Source: Liquorilactobacillus capillatus DSM 19910 | GTDB taxonomy: Bacteria > Bacillota > Bacilli > Lactobacillales > Lactobacillaceae | Reading direction: 5' to 3' | Length of the DNA stretch: 64,000 nt | Assembly: GCF_001434915.1 (NCBI RefSeq) | Contig: NZ_AZEF01000002.1 | Location: forward strand, 1 to 64,000 | Shown: piece by piece, positions 19,358-29,718 of the stretch | How the letters are laid out: the number at the start of each line of letters is the position of its first letter | Numbering within the stretch: position 1 is the first letter of the stretch | Position numbers and translations under genes: made by a program | Notes under the pieces: model-generated | Database searches by the model: none | What the model saw: only the letters and a program-made list of their open reading frames with translations | What the model was told of the DNA's origin: nothing

Positions 19358-20092
19358 CTATTTGAAAGAAATTTTTCTACGTCGTGCAAAATCAATAAAC
19401 TTAAAACGATCAGGGCGATGATACGAAGCTGTTAGTTGAAACGGGGTTGTATTAGCTAAATAAGTCATACTACGAACAACGACTGCTAACTTACTGTTAT
19501 CAAGATTAAGTAAAGCAGCAATTCGAGGTGAAACGGTCTCGACAGTTATTTCCTTAGTTGCATATGAGATATCAAGGCCAAGTTCTTTTTCAAAATAAGC
19601 ATATAGTGAATTTGCAGCAGCATTATCCGGAACATCTTTAATCGGTGGATTAAGTAGATAATCTTCATCTACTACAATTGGAAACCGGTCAATTTTACGC
19701 AAACGCTCAATGTGCAAAGCTGTCCGTCCTTCGTCCACGCGTCCTGCGGCAAGGTGAGCAGGAATTATAGCTGTTTTCTTTTGTAGAACCTCAGTAGTAG
19801 CATGCATTTCCAATGTTTTATTCAGCTCTTGGAAACTTGTAATACCAGATATCGGAAAAGAAAAACGTTGCAAATCTAACACAAGAGATCCTTTCCCCCG
19901 TATTTTTTGAATTAGTCCCAGTTCGGTTAGCTGACTTAATGCACGACGAACGGTCTCCCGGGAGCTTCCGTAAAGATCACATAATTGGTGTTCACTAGGC
20001 AGAAAAGTTCCTGCTTGGTATAGGCCATGCTGTATTTTGAGCGCAATATCCTGCGCGATGCTATCCTGTTTGTTTTTATTATACCGTTCCAT
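19358..20092 (-). CDS. treR: GntR-family trehalose operon repressor (HTH plus UTRA)
   Basis: A 244-residue repressor. The N-terminal winged helix (about 10-70) contains LPSEHQLCDLYGSSRETVRRAL, and the UTRA effector domain occupies about 90-240. Family members bind DNA without inducer and are released by trehalose 6-phosphate. Two similar operator-like sites lie in the divergent intergenic region toward the PTS gene. AAAGGAG is 14 bases upstream of ATG, which is long. Confidence 0.9.
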   Translation of the reverse strand: MERYNKNKQDSIAQDIALKIQHGLYQAGTFLPSEHQLCDLYGSSRETVRRALSQLTELGLIQKIRGKGSLVLDLQRFSFPISGITSFQELNKTLEMHATTEVLQKKTAIIPAHLAAGRVDEGRTALHIERLRKIDRFPIVVDEDYLLNPPIKDVPDNAAANSLYAYFEKELGLDISYATKEITVETVSPRIAALLNLDNSKLAVVVRSMTYLANTTPFQLTASYHRPDRFKFIDFARRRKISFK

Positions 20093-20145
20093 AAAAGACT
20101 TAAGTACTCCTTTACTAGTTTTAACAAGTTTAATTTAAGCATATT

Positions 20146-20157
20146 TTGTATAGACAA
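20146..20157. promoter_or_regulatory. Putative TreR operator 1
   Basis: TTGTATAGACAA is a near-palindrome. Its reverse complement TTGTCTATACAA differs at one base from the second site at 20233. It is located on the treR side of the divergent region. Confidence 0.65.
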
Positions 20158-20224
20158 GCAAGATAACTGAAAAATAAAATAAACAGCTTTAATATATGGG
20201 CGGTAGAGAGTCGATATTTAAAGT

Positions 20225-20254
20225 TTGACAGCTTGACTATACAAGTTGTATGAT
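20225..20254 (+). promoter_or_regulatory. treP promoter with embedded TreR operator 2
   Basis: A -35 TTGACA (20225-20230) and a -10 TATGAT (20249-20254) are 18 bases apart. The spacer holds TTGACTATACAA (20233-20244), which matches operator 1 in 11 of 12 positions on the reverse strand. Repressor bound here would block RNA polymerase. Confidence 0.8.
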
Positions 20255-20267
20255 TTTTATGGATATA

Positions 20268-20283
20268 AAAGAAAACGTTTTAG
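20268..20283 (+). promoter_or_regulatory. cre-like site in the treP 5' region
   Basis: AAGAAAACGTTTTAGA lies just downstream of the -10 box and resembles a CcpA-binding cre. This position would block transcription when glucose is present. Confidence 0.6.
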
Positions 20284-20302
20284 ACAAAGGGAGGATAAGT
20301 AA

Positions 20303-22231
<1,929 letters not shown>

Positions 22232-22249
22232 TTTTACTTAAGACCATAA

Positions 22250-22299
22250 AAAAAGTGTTTTATAACATACAGTTTGACTGTAGTTATGAAACACTTTTT
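22250..22299. terminator. Intrinsic terminator after treP
   Basis: AAAAAGTGTTT-ATAAC pairs with GTTAT-GAAACACTTTTT around an inner CAGT/ACTG. The stem is long with a T-run, and the A-run also makes it usable from the minus strand. Confidence 0.92.
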
Positions 22300-22328
22300 A
22301 GATTAAAGAAAATAGGAGAAATTAAAAA

Positions 22329-22463
22329 CTAACGTTGTTTTTGTGTTTGCCTTTGAACTTGTTTTTTACGATAATGCTTGAGTTTTTTGAGAAAAATGAA
22401 AACGAACTGAAGTATTGTGATGAGCAGAGATAATTTAGCCCAGAACCCTAATTTATTTTTCAT
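22329..22463 (-). CDS. Small basic membrane protein, 44 residues
   Basis: An ATG with AAGGGAAG 4 to 5 bases upstream opens a 44-residue ORF. An N-terminal hydrophobic stretch (about 6-25, LGFWAKLSLLITILQF...) is followed by a strongly basic tail (KKLKHYRKKQVQRQ). It ends next to the treP terminator. The composition is that of a small membrane-anchored peptide or a small toxin-like protein, and no antitoxin is visible. The function is unknown. Confidence 0.6.
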   Translation of the reverse strand: MKNKLGFWAKLSLLITILQFVFIFLKKLKHYRKKQVQRQTQKQR

Positions 22464-22610
22464 AAACTTCCCTTCATTCCATGGTTGTCATTAAGCAATT
22501 AACTATCACCAGTATAAAAGAACTAGACATTAATAACAATGTAATAGCTTACAAGCAGTAGAAAGATATCTTAAGAAATTCTGAAGAAAAGTTTCTTTAA
22601 ATTACTCTAA

Positions 22611-22639
22611 TTGACATTAGCGTTTTAACAGTATATAGT
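22611..22639 (+). promoter_or_regulatory. Promoter of the leader peptide / DUF1003 transcript
   Basis: A -35 TTGACA (22611-22616), a 17-base spacer and a -10 TATAGT (22634-22639) make one of the best sigma-A promoters in the window. The transcript would start near 22646. Confidence 0.8.
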
Positions 22640-22685
22640 GCGAATGTAGTGAAAAAAACAAGCTCCTAGAAAGGTGGTGGGTTAA

Positions 22686-22790
22686 ATGTCTGATAATCAT
22701 GTGGCTTCTTCAACAAGTGACGATGGTCCCGCGTCTAGTCAGGGTACTGATGGGCATTTAGCCCATTTTACCCATTGGACATTCTTTTAG
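22686..22790 (+). CDS. Putative 34-residue leader peptide upstream of DUF1003
   Basis: The ATG follows AAAGGTGGTGG. The peptide is hydrophilic and Ser/Asp-rich, and ends with three histidines (GHLAHFTHWTFF). It lies 46 bases after the -10 box and stops 27 bases before the DUF1003 start. The reading frame overlaps a hairpin, ATGGGC (22750-22755) with GCCCAT (22761-22766), followed by TTTT. It could be a regulatory leader or a small metal-binding protein. It is not recognised. Confidence 0.55.
   Translation: MSDNHVASSTSDDGPASSQGTDGHLAHFTHWTFF
22750..22775 (+). promoter_or_regulatory. Competing hairpins inside the DUF1003 leader
   Basis: ATGGGC (22750) can pair with GCCCAT (22761-22766), which is followed by TTTT, or with CCCAT (22771-22775). 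The segment TTTTACCCA (22766-22774) is also complementary, except for one base, to TGGGTTAAA (22678-22686) covering the end of the leader ribosome binding site and its start codon. These are mutually exclusive structures as in an attenuator. Confidence 0.45.
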
Positions 22791-22817
22791 TATTCAAATG
22801 AGGTGTTTATATCTCTA

Positions 22818-23597
22818 ATGAAGAAAACAAATGATCGTACATTTAATTGTGTAGCAGATCATAAACAGTATGATCTAGTGGATGGTGTATTCTTAGGAGA
22901 CTTGGATGGACCCTTAAAGGCGTTGATTCGCCGGGACTTTCCTAAGGCGACAAATGAAGACTTTATTTGTAGTGGGCATCTGGTACGTTATCGGTTATTA
23001 AAGATGGATCAGATGATTGCAAAGGACTATCGCCAAAATAATAAGCTTAATCGAAAACTCACACGAGTGATGGAGAAAGATGCTTATCAAATGGTTGATG
23101 TTCGTGAGCAGTTGGAACACTCACTGACATTTGGTCAAAGAATTGCGGATGCTGTTGCGCACTTCGGGGGTAGCTGGCCGTTTATTATTTCTTTCATTAC
23201 AGTTATGATTTTATGGATTATGATTAATACCTTTCATTGGTTAGGTTTTAATTTTGACCCATATCCGTTTATTTTATTAAATCTTTTCTTAAGTATGGTA
23301 GCAGCGATTCAAGCACCATTGATTATGATGAGTCAGAATCGTTCTTCGGAGTATGACCGCTTAGAGTCACGCAATGATTATCATGTTAATTTGAAATCAG
23401 AAGAAGAAATTCGTGTATTGCATTCTAAGATCGATCATATGATTCAGCAAGATCAGCCTAATTTATTACAAATTCAAAAGATCCAAACAGAAATGCTAGG
23501 TTCAATTGAGTCACAGGTTAGTGAATTAAGAAGGTTACAACAATATTTTGAGAAACAAGAAAAAATAAAAGAACAAGAAACGCATAATGATGAGTGA
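22818..23597 (+). CDS. DUF1003 membrane protein
   Basis: A 259-residue protein. Soluble N-terminal part (1-110), two hydrophobic segments (about 120-145 and 155-180: PFIISFITVMILWIMIN and PYPFILLNLFLSMVAAIQAP, the DUF1003 signature), then a charged coiled-coil tail (about 200-255). The molecular function of the family is not established. Start choice: GAGGTG at 22800 is 12 bases before ATG 22818, whereas GTG 22803 overlaps that same site. It is preceded by a leader peptide and competing hairpins. Confidence 0.85.
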   Translation: MKKTNDRTFNCVADHKQYDLVDGVFLGDLDGPLKALIRRDFPKATNEDFICSGHLVRYRLLKMDQMIAKDYRQNNKLNRKLTRVMEKDAYQMVDVREQLEHSLTFGQRIADAVAHFGGSWPFIISFITVMILWIMINTFHWLGFNFDPYPFILLNLFLSMVAAIQAPLIMMSQNRSSEYDRLESRNDYHVNLKSEEEIRVLHSKIDHMIQQDQPNLLQIQKIQTEMLGSIESQVSELRRLQQYFEKQEKIKEQETHNDE

Positions 23598-23991
23598 GAG
23601 AAAACCTAATAACGATTACGTTTTAGGTAAAGATGCAATTAATTAAGCAGTATTTAATCTAACAAGAACTTTAACGGTAGTGAGTTTAGCTCAAAAATCA
23701 ATTTTAATTAGGTTTACTTACTGCTTCTGTATAAATATGTTCTATAAACTAAGATAATGTTACATTCTCTTGGTAAGTAAGTCTTTTATAAAAATAGCGT
23801 AATAGGGAAAAACGTTTTTCCTTATTACGCTATTTTTTGAACTATTACTTAATTTAGTTAGGGATGTCAGCGGGGTCTAAAAAGCTAAATTCTATATAGC
23901 ATTTCAAATTATAGATATATTAAGCTTATTACTAATAAATTCAATTTAATATTTAAATCTGCGGTATAGGAATGTTCTTGCTCAAGGGTCA
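23598..23991. other. Gap between DUF1003 and DUF72 genes with terminator
   Basis: About 390 AT-rich bases without a supported ORF. A strong hairpin at 23790-23838 lies in the middle. The rest shows nothing recognisable. Confidence 0.5.
23790..23838. terminator. Intrinsic terminator
   Basis: AAAATAGCGTAATA with TTATTACGCTATTTT, and GGGAAAAA with TTTTTCC inside, followed by TTTTTT. It serves the DUF1003 transcript (with a 190-base 3' UTR) and, in reverse, possibly the DUF72 gene. Confidence 0.88.
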
Positions 23992-24840
23992 TTAAAATAA
24001 ATCTAATTGTTCTGGCGGAAGGGGACCTAAACTTTCAAAGCTAACCCCTAGCAGCCGCTTAAGTTCTAGAGCGTTATCAGCTGCATCACCGCCAGAATTG
24101 TTATTGAAGATAATACAGACTTCCTTGACCTGCTTCTGCATGGTTATAATCGTTTGCTTGAAGTCGTAGAGCTCGTCATGGTTATAACGATAAAGAGTTC
24201 TCTTTTTACGCCAATCTTTCCCAGCTTTAAGCCAACCTTGCTGGTTACGGCCATGGAGACGCAGTAATAGCAAATCAGGTGTCGTCATGACAGGATAAAA
24301 AGGGATTGAACCAATACTTTGTGTAGGTTCGTCAACAGCAGCAAGAGTGTATTTTTCTTCTTGGCAAAAACGAACTAGTGAAGAAAGAATATGAGGAACA
24401 TACCAGCTTTTGTTACGAAACTCTAGGGTCAAAGGTAGAGCGAGAAGCTGTTTTCGAAAGTATTTTAAATAGTTAATATTTTGTTTTGTGGCATTAAATG
24501 ATGGTGGAAATTGGCAGAGGACGGTTTTTAACTGTTGAGCGGCAAGTAATAGTTGGGCAGCTGATTCAAATTGTTTAAATCGTTCTTGCAGTTGAATTGT
24601 ATCGAGCTCTTGGCCAGGATGAAGGGTTAAGGCTTGATGTGCCTTGATAATAAATTGAAAACCAGCTGGCACGTGAGCTTGCCATTTTTGAATGGTTGTT
24701 GATTGTGGAATGCCATAGAAGAAAGTGTCGACCTCAACGGTTGGAAAATAAGCCGCGTATTCATCTAATCTGACTGGACGTTCTTGACCGTGCAGTAGTG
24801 CGTGGTGTTCACTCCAAGTAGTCAAACCAATTGTAATCAT
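23992..24840 (-). CDS. DUF72 family protein (YecE/YunF-like)
   Basis: A 282-residue soluble TIM-barrel-like protein of the DUF72 family. Typical blocks: IGLTTWSEH at the N-terminus, VEVDTFFYGIP (about 30-42), FQFIIKAHQALT, TLEFRNKSW near residue 137 and VCIIFNNNSGGDAADNA near the C-terminus. The function is not known. AAAGGA lies about 13 bases upstream of ATG. Confidence 0.88.
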   Translation of the reverse strand: MITIGLTTWSEHHALLHGQERPVRLDEYAAYFPTVEVDTFFYGIPQSTTIQKWQAHVPAGFQFIIKAHQALTLHPGQELDTIQLQERFKQFESAAQLLLAAQQLKTVLCQFPPSFNATKQNINYLKYFRKQLLALPLTLEFRNKSWYVPHILSSLVRFCQEEKYTLAAVDEPTQSIGSIPFYPVMTTPDLLLLRLHGRNQQGWLKAGKDWRKKRTLYRYNHDELYDFKQTIITMQKQVKEVCIIFNNNSGGDAADNALELKRLLGVSFESLGPLPPEQLDLF

Positions 24841-25051
24841 AAGTATTATCGTCCTTTCATATCTATAAAAAGATAAGTTATCTTTAATTTAAACATATTA
24901 CTAAGATTTTTGCATAGTGGCTAGCTATATATTATCAGCGGCTAAGTGAGTTAGTTAAGGTAAGACTAAAATGAGAGACCTTGATAGGACTGGATGTTTA
25001 GTTGTTTAAAACCTTTATTCTGTATAAAATTAAAAAAGTTGTTAAAAAAGC

Positions 25052-25080
25052 TTGAAATCGTTACCAAATAGTTCTAATAT
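25052..25080 (+). promoter_or_regulatory. adhE promoter
   Basis: TTGAAA (25052-25057), a 17-base spacer and TAATAT (25075-25080). Confidence 0.75.
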
Positions 25081-25083
25081 AAT

Positions 25084-25101
25084 AAGTGAAGTTATTCACA
25101 A
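25084..25101. promoter_or_regulatory. Rex (NADH-sensing repressor) operator
   Basis: AAGTGAAGTTATTCACAA has the GTGAA-N4-TTCAC core and is close to the Rex consensus TTGTGAA-N4-TTCACAA. It starts 3 bases after the -10 box, covering the transcription start, as expected for redox control of adhE. Confidence 0.8.
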
Positions 25102-25157
25102 TAAGTGAATTGCTTAAATCTATTTCATGTTTAATAAGTGTAGGAGGGGACTATTAG

Positions 25158-27851
25158 ATGGTAAAAGTAATGAAGCCAAAGGCTAAGAAGGTATTGTCCG
25201 CTGAGGAAAAAGCGGCATTGATGGATGAGGCCCGTAAGTATACAGATGGTTTAGTCAGCAAAGCCGTAGTTGCAGAGAAAGAATATGCAACGTTCACACA
25301 AGAGCAGGTTGATAAAATTGTTGCAGCAGCTGCACTAGCAGGTTCTGAAGCAGCTTTAACACTTGCACATGAAGCTGTTGATGAAACAGGTCGTGGAGTG
25401 GTTGAAGATAAAGATACTAAGAACCGTTTCGCAACTGAGAATGTCTATAATACTATTAAAAATGATAAAACTGTTGGTGTAATCTATGAGAATAAGGTCG
25501 CTGGAGAAGTTCAAATTGCTGCTCCACTTGGTGTTTTAGCTGGGATAGTCCCAACAACTAATCCTACTTCAACAGCAATGTTTAAGTCTTTGTTAGCATT
25601 GAAGACACGGAATGCAATCGTGTTTGCATTCCATCCACAGGCACAGAAATGCTCAGTTCACGCTGCTAAGATCTTATATGATGCAGCAGTAGCTGCCGGT
25701 GCTCCTAAGGATATTATTCAATGGGTTGGGAAACCATCATTGTATAACACAACAGCACTGATTCAAAATCCAAAACTTGCTTCAATTCTAGCAACCGGTG
25801 GTCCAGGCATGGTTAACGCAGCTTTGAAGTCAGGAAACCCATCAATGGGTGTAGGTGCTGGTAACGGAGCAGTCTTTGTTGACCATACTGCACATATCAA
25901 ACGAGCAGTTGAAGATTTACTATTATCAAAACGTTTTGATAATGGAATGATCTGTGCGACAGAAAACTCTGTTGTAGTTGAAGCTCCGGTTTACAATGAA
26001 TGGTTAGCTGAGATGGAAGAAAAGGGAGCATATGTCGTTCCTAAGAAAGACTATCAGAAGATTGCAGATTATGTTTTCAATGATCGCCATGGTGTTAATG
26101 GGCCGGTTGCAGGTCGTCCAGCAAAATGGATCGCTGAACAAGCTGGGGTTAAATTACCAGAAGGTAAAGATGTTATGTTGTTTGAGCTAGATTCTAAGAA
26201 TATTGGTGAAAAACTTTCTTCTGAAAAATTATCACCATTACTGTCAGTTTACAAAGCTAAGAATCGCGAAGATGGGATTAATATTGTTGCAGCTCTCTTG
26301 GATTATCAAGGTGCAGGTCATAATGCAGCCATTCAAATCGGCTCACAATCAGATCCTTTCTTGAATGAATTCGGTGATAAAACCAAAGCTGCTCGTATTT
26401 TAGTTAATCAACCAGATTCAATTGGTGGAATTGGTGATCTTTATACAGATGCATTACGTGCGAGTTTAACATTAGGAACAGGATCATGGGGGAAGAATTC
26501 ATTGTCACATAACTTATCAACCAAAGATTTGTTGAATGTTAAAACAGTAGCTAAGCGCCGTAACCGTCCACAATGGGTACGCTTGCCTGAAAATATTTAC
26601 TATGAAAAGAATGCTATCTCTTATTTACAAGATATTAAGAATATTACTAGAGCTTTTGTTGTTGCTGATCCTGGGATGGTTAAGTTTGGTTTTGTTGATA
26701 AAATTTACGAACAACTTGAAGTTCGAGACGATAAAGTCAAAACATCAATCTATGGAACAGTTCGTCCTGACCCAACATTAGGCCAGACGATTGAAATTGC
26801 TAAGCAAATGCGTGATTTCAAACCAGATACGATCATTGCTATTGGTGGTGGATCTGCGTTAGATGCTTCTAAGATTGCACGTTTTATTTATGAATATTCA
26901 CTTGATCAAGAACCAGGTTTCTTGGATAGCTATGAAGCTGTAAGTGAACTGTTTACACGCTTACAACAAAAATTCATTGATATTCGGAAAAGGATCGTTA
27001 AGTTCCATCATCAAACACATACCAAACTGGTAGCAATTCCAACAACATCTGGGACTGGGTCGGAAGTAACACCATATGCTGTTATTACAGATGATAAAAC
27101 ACATGTTAAGTATCCATTAACAGATTATGAATTAACACCGCAAGTTGCAATCGTTGATCCAGCATTTGTTATGACAGTACCAAAGAGGACAGTTGCTTTA
27201 TCAGGTTTAGATACGTTATCACATGCTTTGGAATCATATGTTTCAGTTATGGCTTCTGACTTTACTCGTCCATGGTCATTGCAAGCAATCAAACTCGTTT
27301 TCGAAAATCTTGAGAACTCTTATAAATTTGATCCTAAGCATCCAACCTTAGATGGAGAGACAGCACGCGAGAAGATGCATTATGCCGCAACTTTGGGTGG
27401 AATGTCATTTGCTAATGCATTCTTAGGAATCAATCACTCAATTGCTCATAAAACTGGTGGAGAGTTTGGGTTGCCACATGGTTTGGTTATCTCAATTGCA
27501 ATGCAGCATGTAATTCGTTTCAACGGAGTCGATGGTAAGGTAAAACGGACACCATTCCCACGTTACGAAGTCTATCGTGGTCAAAAAGATTACGCTGATA
27601 TCGCACGTTATCTAGGTTTGAAGGGTAATACAGATGCAGAATTAGTTGAAGCATTTTGCGATAAAATTGCCGTACTGATGAAGAAAGTTGAAGTTGTTCC
27701 GACTTTATCAGCTAATGGTGTAACTAAGCAGCAGTTTGATGCTTCGCTTGATAAGTTAGTTGATTTGATTTATAACGATCAGTGTACACCAGCTAACCCA
27801 AGACAGCCACGGTTAGAAGAAATTCGTCAATTACTGATTGACCAGTTCTAA
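25158..27851 (+). CDS. adhE: Bifunctional acetaldehyde-CoA/alcohol dehydrogenase
   Basis: An 897-residue fusion. The N-terminal CoA-acylating aldehyde dehydrogenase (about 30-450) has its catalytic Cys at C266 in NGMICATENS. The C-terminal iron-dependent alcohol dehydrogenase (about 475-890) has GGGSALDASK for NAD binding, TTSGTGSEVTPY, and metal-ligand blocks DTLSHALES and GINHSIAHKTGGEFGLPHG. It reduces acetyl-CoA to ethanol and reoxidises two NADH. AGGAGGGG precedes the ATG. It is monocistronic, with a Rex operator at the promoter and a strong terminator downstream. Confidence 0.97.
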   Translation: MVKVMKPKAKKVLSAEEKAALMDEARKYTDGLVSKAVVAEKEYATFTQEQVDKIVAAAALAGSEAALTLAHEAVDETGRGVVEDKDTKNRFATENVYNTIKNDKTVGVIYENKVAGEVQIAAPLGVLAGIVPTTNPTSTAMFKSLLALKTRNAIVFAFHPQAQKCSVHAAKILYDAAVAAGAPKDIIQWVGKPSLYNTTALIQNPKLASILATGGPGMVNAALKSGNPSMGVGAGNGAVFVDHTAHIKRAVEDLLLSKRFDNGMICATENSVVVEAPVYNEWLAEMEEKGAYVVPKKDYQKIADYVFNDRHGVNGPVAGRPAKWIAEQAGVKLPEGKDVMLFELDSKNIGEKLSSEKLSPLLSVYKAKNREDGINIVAALLDYQGAGHNAAIQIGSQSDPFLNEFGDKTKAARILVNQPDSIGGIGDLYTDALRASLTLGTGSWGKNSLSHNLSTKDLLNVKTVAKRRNRPQWVRLPENIYYEKNAISYLQDIKNITRAFVVADPGMVKFGFVDKIYEQLEVRDDKVKTSIYGTVRPDPTLGQTIEIAKQMRDFKPDTIIAIGGGSALDASKIARFIYEYSLDQEPGFLDSYEAVSELFTRLQQKFIDIRKRIVKFHHQTHTKLVAIPTTSGTGSEVTPYAVITDDKTHVKYPLTDYELTPQVAIVDPAFVMTVPKRTVALSGLDTLSHALESYVSVMASDFTRPWSLQAIKLVFENLENSYKFDPKHPTLDGETAREKMHYAATLGGMSFANAFLGINHSIAHKTGGEFGLPHGLVISIAMQHVIRFNGVDGKVKRTPFPRYEVYRGQKDYADIARYLGLKGNTDAELVEAFCDKIAVLMKKVEVVPTLSANGVTKQQFDASLDKLVDLIYNDQCTPANPRQPRLEEIRQLLIDQF

Positions 27852-27870
27852 TTTTTAAACAGAGAATACT

Positions 27871-27912
27871 AAAAAAGGTTAAGCCAAAATTATCTTTGGC
27901 CTAACCTTTTTT
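27871..27912. terminator. Bidirectional terminator between adhE and oppA
   Basis: AAAAAAGGTTA-GCCAAA pairs with TTTGGC-TAACCTTTTTT around a short loop, with A- and T-runs on both sides of convergent genes. Confidence 0.93.
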
Positions 27913-27937
27913 AGTGTTAACAGATAGCGTAATTAGC

Positions 27938-29566
27938 TTATTTTGTTAAATAAGCTTCTTTGAAATTAAAGGCGACACCAGCCGTGTTATAGATAACACC
28001 CTTGACATTACTTTTAACCATTTGTGCTTGTGATAGTTGGTAGAGCGGAGCGACACCTTGTTCCTTGTTTAATAATTTTGAAGCAGAAACTAAGTCAGCC
28101 CAACGTTTTTCCGAATTATTAACATCAGTTGTTTTTGAAGCTGTAATTAGTTTATCATATTGTGGATTATCCCACTTACCATTATTATATGAATTATCTT
28201 TAGTAAATAAATCTAAGAAACTGATAGGGTCTGAAAAATCAGCGCCCCAACCTGAAACAACAATATCGAATTGACCATTAGTAGAACGAGTGATCCTTGT
28301 TTTCTTGGGTAAATTTAAAACAGAAACATCAGCGCCGGGCAAGTTAGTTTCTAACTGGCTCTGAAGATAAGTTGAGACATCTTTGTTAGCATCGTCATCA
28401 TCACCTAGTAAAGAAAAACTTAGCTTTTTAACACCTAATTCTTTTAAACCCTCTTTCCATAATTTTTGAGCAGTAGCTTTATTGTAGTGAGCTCCGGTTG
28501 ATGTAGTAGCCGCGGCCGTAAAGTCTTGACCTTTATGGCTGCTTAAGCCTTTTGAAACAACACTTTTAGAGACGAGTGAACCATTCCCTAAGACCTTGTT
28601 AACTAATTGTTGACGGTCGATTGCATATGAGATTGCTTCACGAATTTTTTTATTCTGAAATTCCTTTTTTGTTTGGTTAAATTCTAAGTAATTAGAACGT
28701 GATTGTTTTAAAGAAACAAAGTCTTTATGGTTGCGTAACTGCTTAGCCTGTTCAGCATTTAGATAAGTTGCATCTAACTTGTTGTCTTGGTAAAGATTAT
28801 AGGAAGTAGTAGGGCTCTTCGCTACTTGGAAAGAAATATTGTCTAATTTAACATTCTTTTTATCCCAGTAACCCTTATTCTTAGTTAATTGCCATTTTAA
28901 ATTGGAGCCTGTCCACCCAGTCATTTTATAAGGACCATTGTAGACCATATACTTGGCTGAAGTCCCGTATTTTGAGCCAAATTGTTCAACAGCTTTTTGG
29001 TTTTGTGGAAAGAAGGGGGTAAAACCCATCAGTAGTTTGAAATAAGGAAGATCTTTATCTAAAGTAACAACTAATTTATATTTACCAACGGCTTTGACAC
29101 CTAATTCAGAAGCTGGTTTTTCGCCTGCTGTAACAGCTGCAGCATTCTTAATTCCTTCAAAAATATAGGCATATTCAGAGCCCGTTTTTGGAGCAACGGT
29201 CCGGCGCCAGGAATAGACAAAATCTTTAGCAGTTACAGGGTCACCATTAGACCAGTGGCTATTATTACGTAAAGTGAAAGTGTATTGCAGACCGTTATCT
29301 GAAACTTGAGTTTTTGTAGCAAGTCCAGGCTCGATTTTACTGTTTTTCCCTAAGCGGTAGAGACCTTCAGTGCTATTAGCAATCATGTCAGAACTAACGG
29401 TATCAACAACTTTAGAAAGATCTAATGTCTGCAGTTCAGAAGGTTCTGACCAACGTAATGTTTGTTGAGATGATGCTTGACCAGCGTTCTTAGAGCCGCA
29501 TGCACCAAGTGCTAAAGTACAAGCACCTAAAGTAACAGAGAGAGATAAAAATTTTTTCCAATACAT
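27938..29566 (-). CDS. oppA: Oligopeptide ABC transporter substrate-binding lipoprotein
   Basis: A 542-residue SBP family 5 lipoprotein. The signal peptide ends in a lipobox ALGAC with lipidated C23; a second LGAC is at C16. The SBP_bac_5 signature spans about 85-110 (GLQYTFTLRNNSHWSNGDPVTAKDFVYSWRR is broken here only by normal variation). No opp permease or ATPase genes are adjacent, so it is an orphan binding protein that must share a transporter encoded elsewhere. AAGGAGG is 7 bases before ATG. Upstream lie a leader peptide and a terminator, which suggest attenuation control. Confidence 0.93.
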   Translation of the reverse strand: MYWKKFLSLSVTLGACTLALGACGSKNAGQASSQQTLRWSEPSELQTLDLSKVVDTVSSDMIANSTEGLYRLGKNSKIEPGLATKTQVSDNGLQYTFTLRNNSHWSNGDPVTAKDFVYSWRRTVAPKTGSEYAYIFEGIKNAAAVTAGEKPASELGVKAVGKYKLVVTLDKDLPYFKLLMGFTPFFPQNQKAVEQFGSKYGTSAKYMVYNGPYKMTGWTGSNLKWQLTKNKGYWDKKNVKLDNISFQVAKSPTTSYNLYQDNKLDATYLNAEQAKQLRNHKDFVSLKQSRSNYLEFNQTKKEFQNKKIREAISYAIDRQQLVNKVLGNGSLVSKSVVSKGLSSHKGQDFTAAATTSTGAHYNKATAQKLWKEGLKELGVKKLSFSLLGDDDDANKDVSTYLQSQLETNLPGADVSVLNLPKKTRITRSTNGQFDIVVSGWGADFSDPISFLDLFTKDNSYNNGKWDNPQYDKLITASKTTDVNNSEKRWADLVSASKLLNKEQGVAPLYQLSQAQMVKSNVKGVIYNTAGVAFNFKEAYLTK

Positions 29567-29603
29567 GAAAATTCCTCCTTGGGAGTACTCAGCTTTCCAT
29601 AAA

Positions 29604-29649
29604 ACAAAAAAACACCCACCACGCAGTTTGATTGCTGCAGGTGGGTGTT
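29604..29649 (-). terminator. Attenuator terminator in the oppA leader
   Basis: On the minus strand AACACCCACC pairs perfectly with GGTGGGTGTT (10 bp) with an inner GCAG/CTGC, followed by TTTTTGTTTT. It lies between the leader peptide and the oppA start, so it should end transcription before the gene unless prevented. Confidence 0.9.
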
Positions 29650-29668
29650 ATTGTTCTAAGTTCACTCC

Positions 29669-29700
29669 CCATCGCTGCAGTAGTTGCATCCGCGCGATGG
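29669..29700 (-). promoter_or_regulatory. Upstream hairpin of the oppA leader
   Basis: CCATCGC and GCGATGG arms (7 bp) form a hairpin between the leader ORF and the terminator. Its loop/arm contains CTGCAG, which is self-complementary to the CTGCAG in the terminator loop, so alternative pairing is possible. Confidence 0.5.
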
Positions 29701-29718
29701 ATCTAATACCTGGTTTAC

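Larger units (their letters stand above)
24841..25157. promoter_or_regulatory. Divergent DUF72/adhE intergenic region
   Basis: A 317-base gap. The adhE-proximal third holds the promoter and the Rex-type operator listed separately. The DUF72-proximal part shows no recognised motif. Confidence 0.5.
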
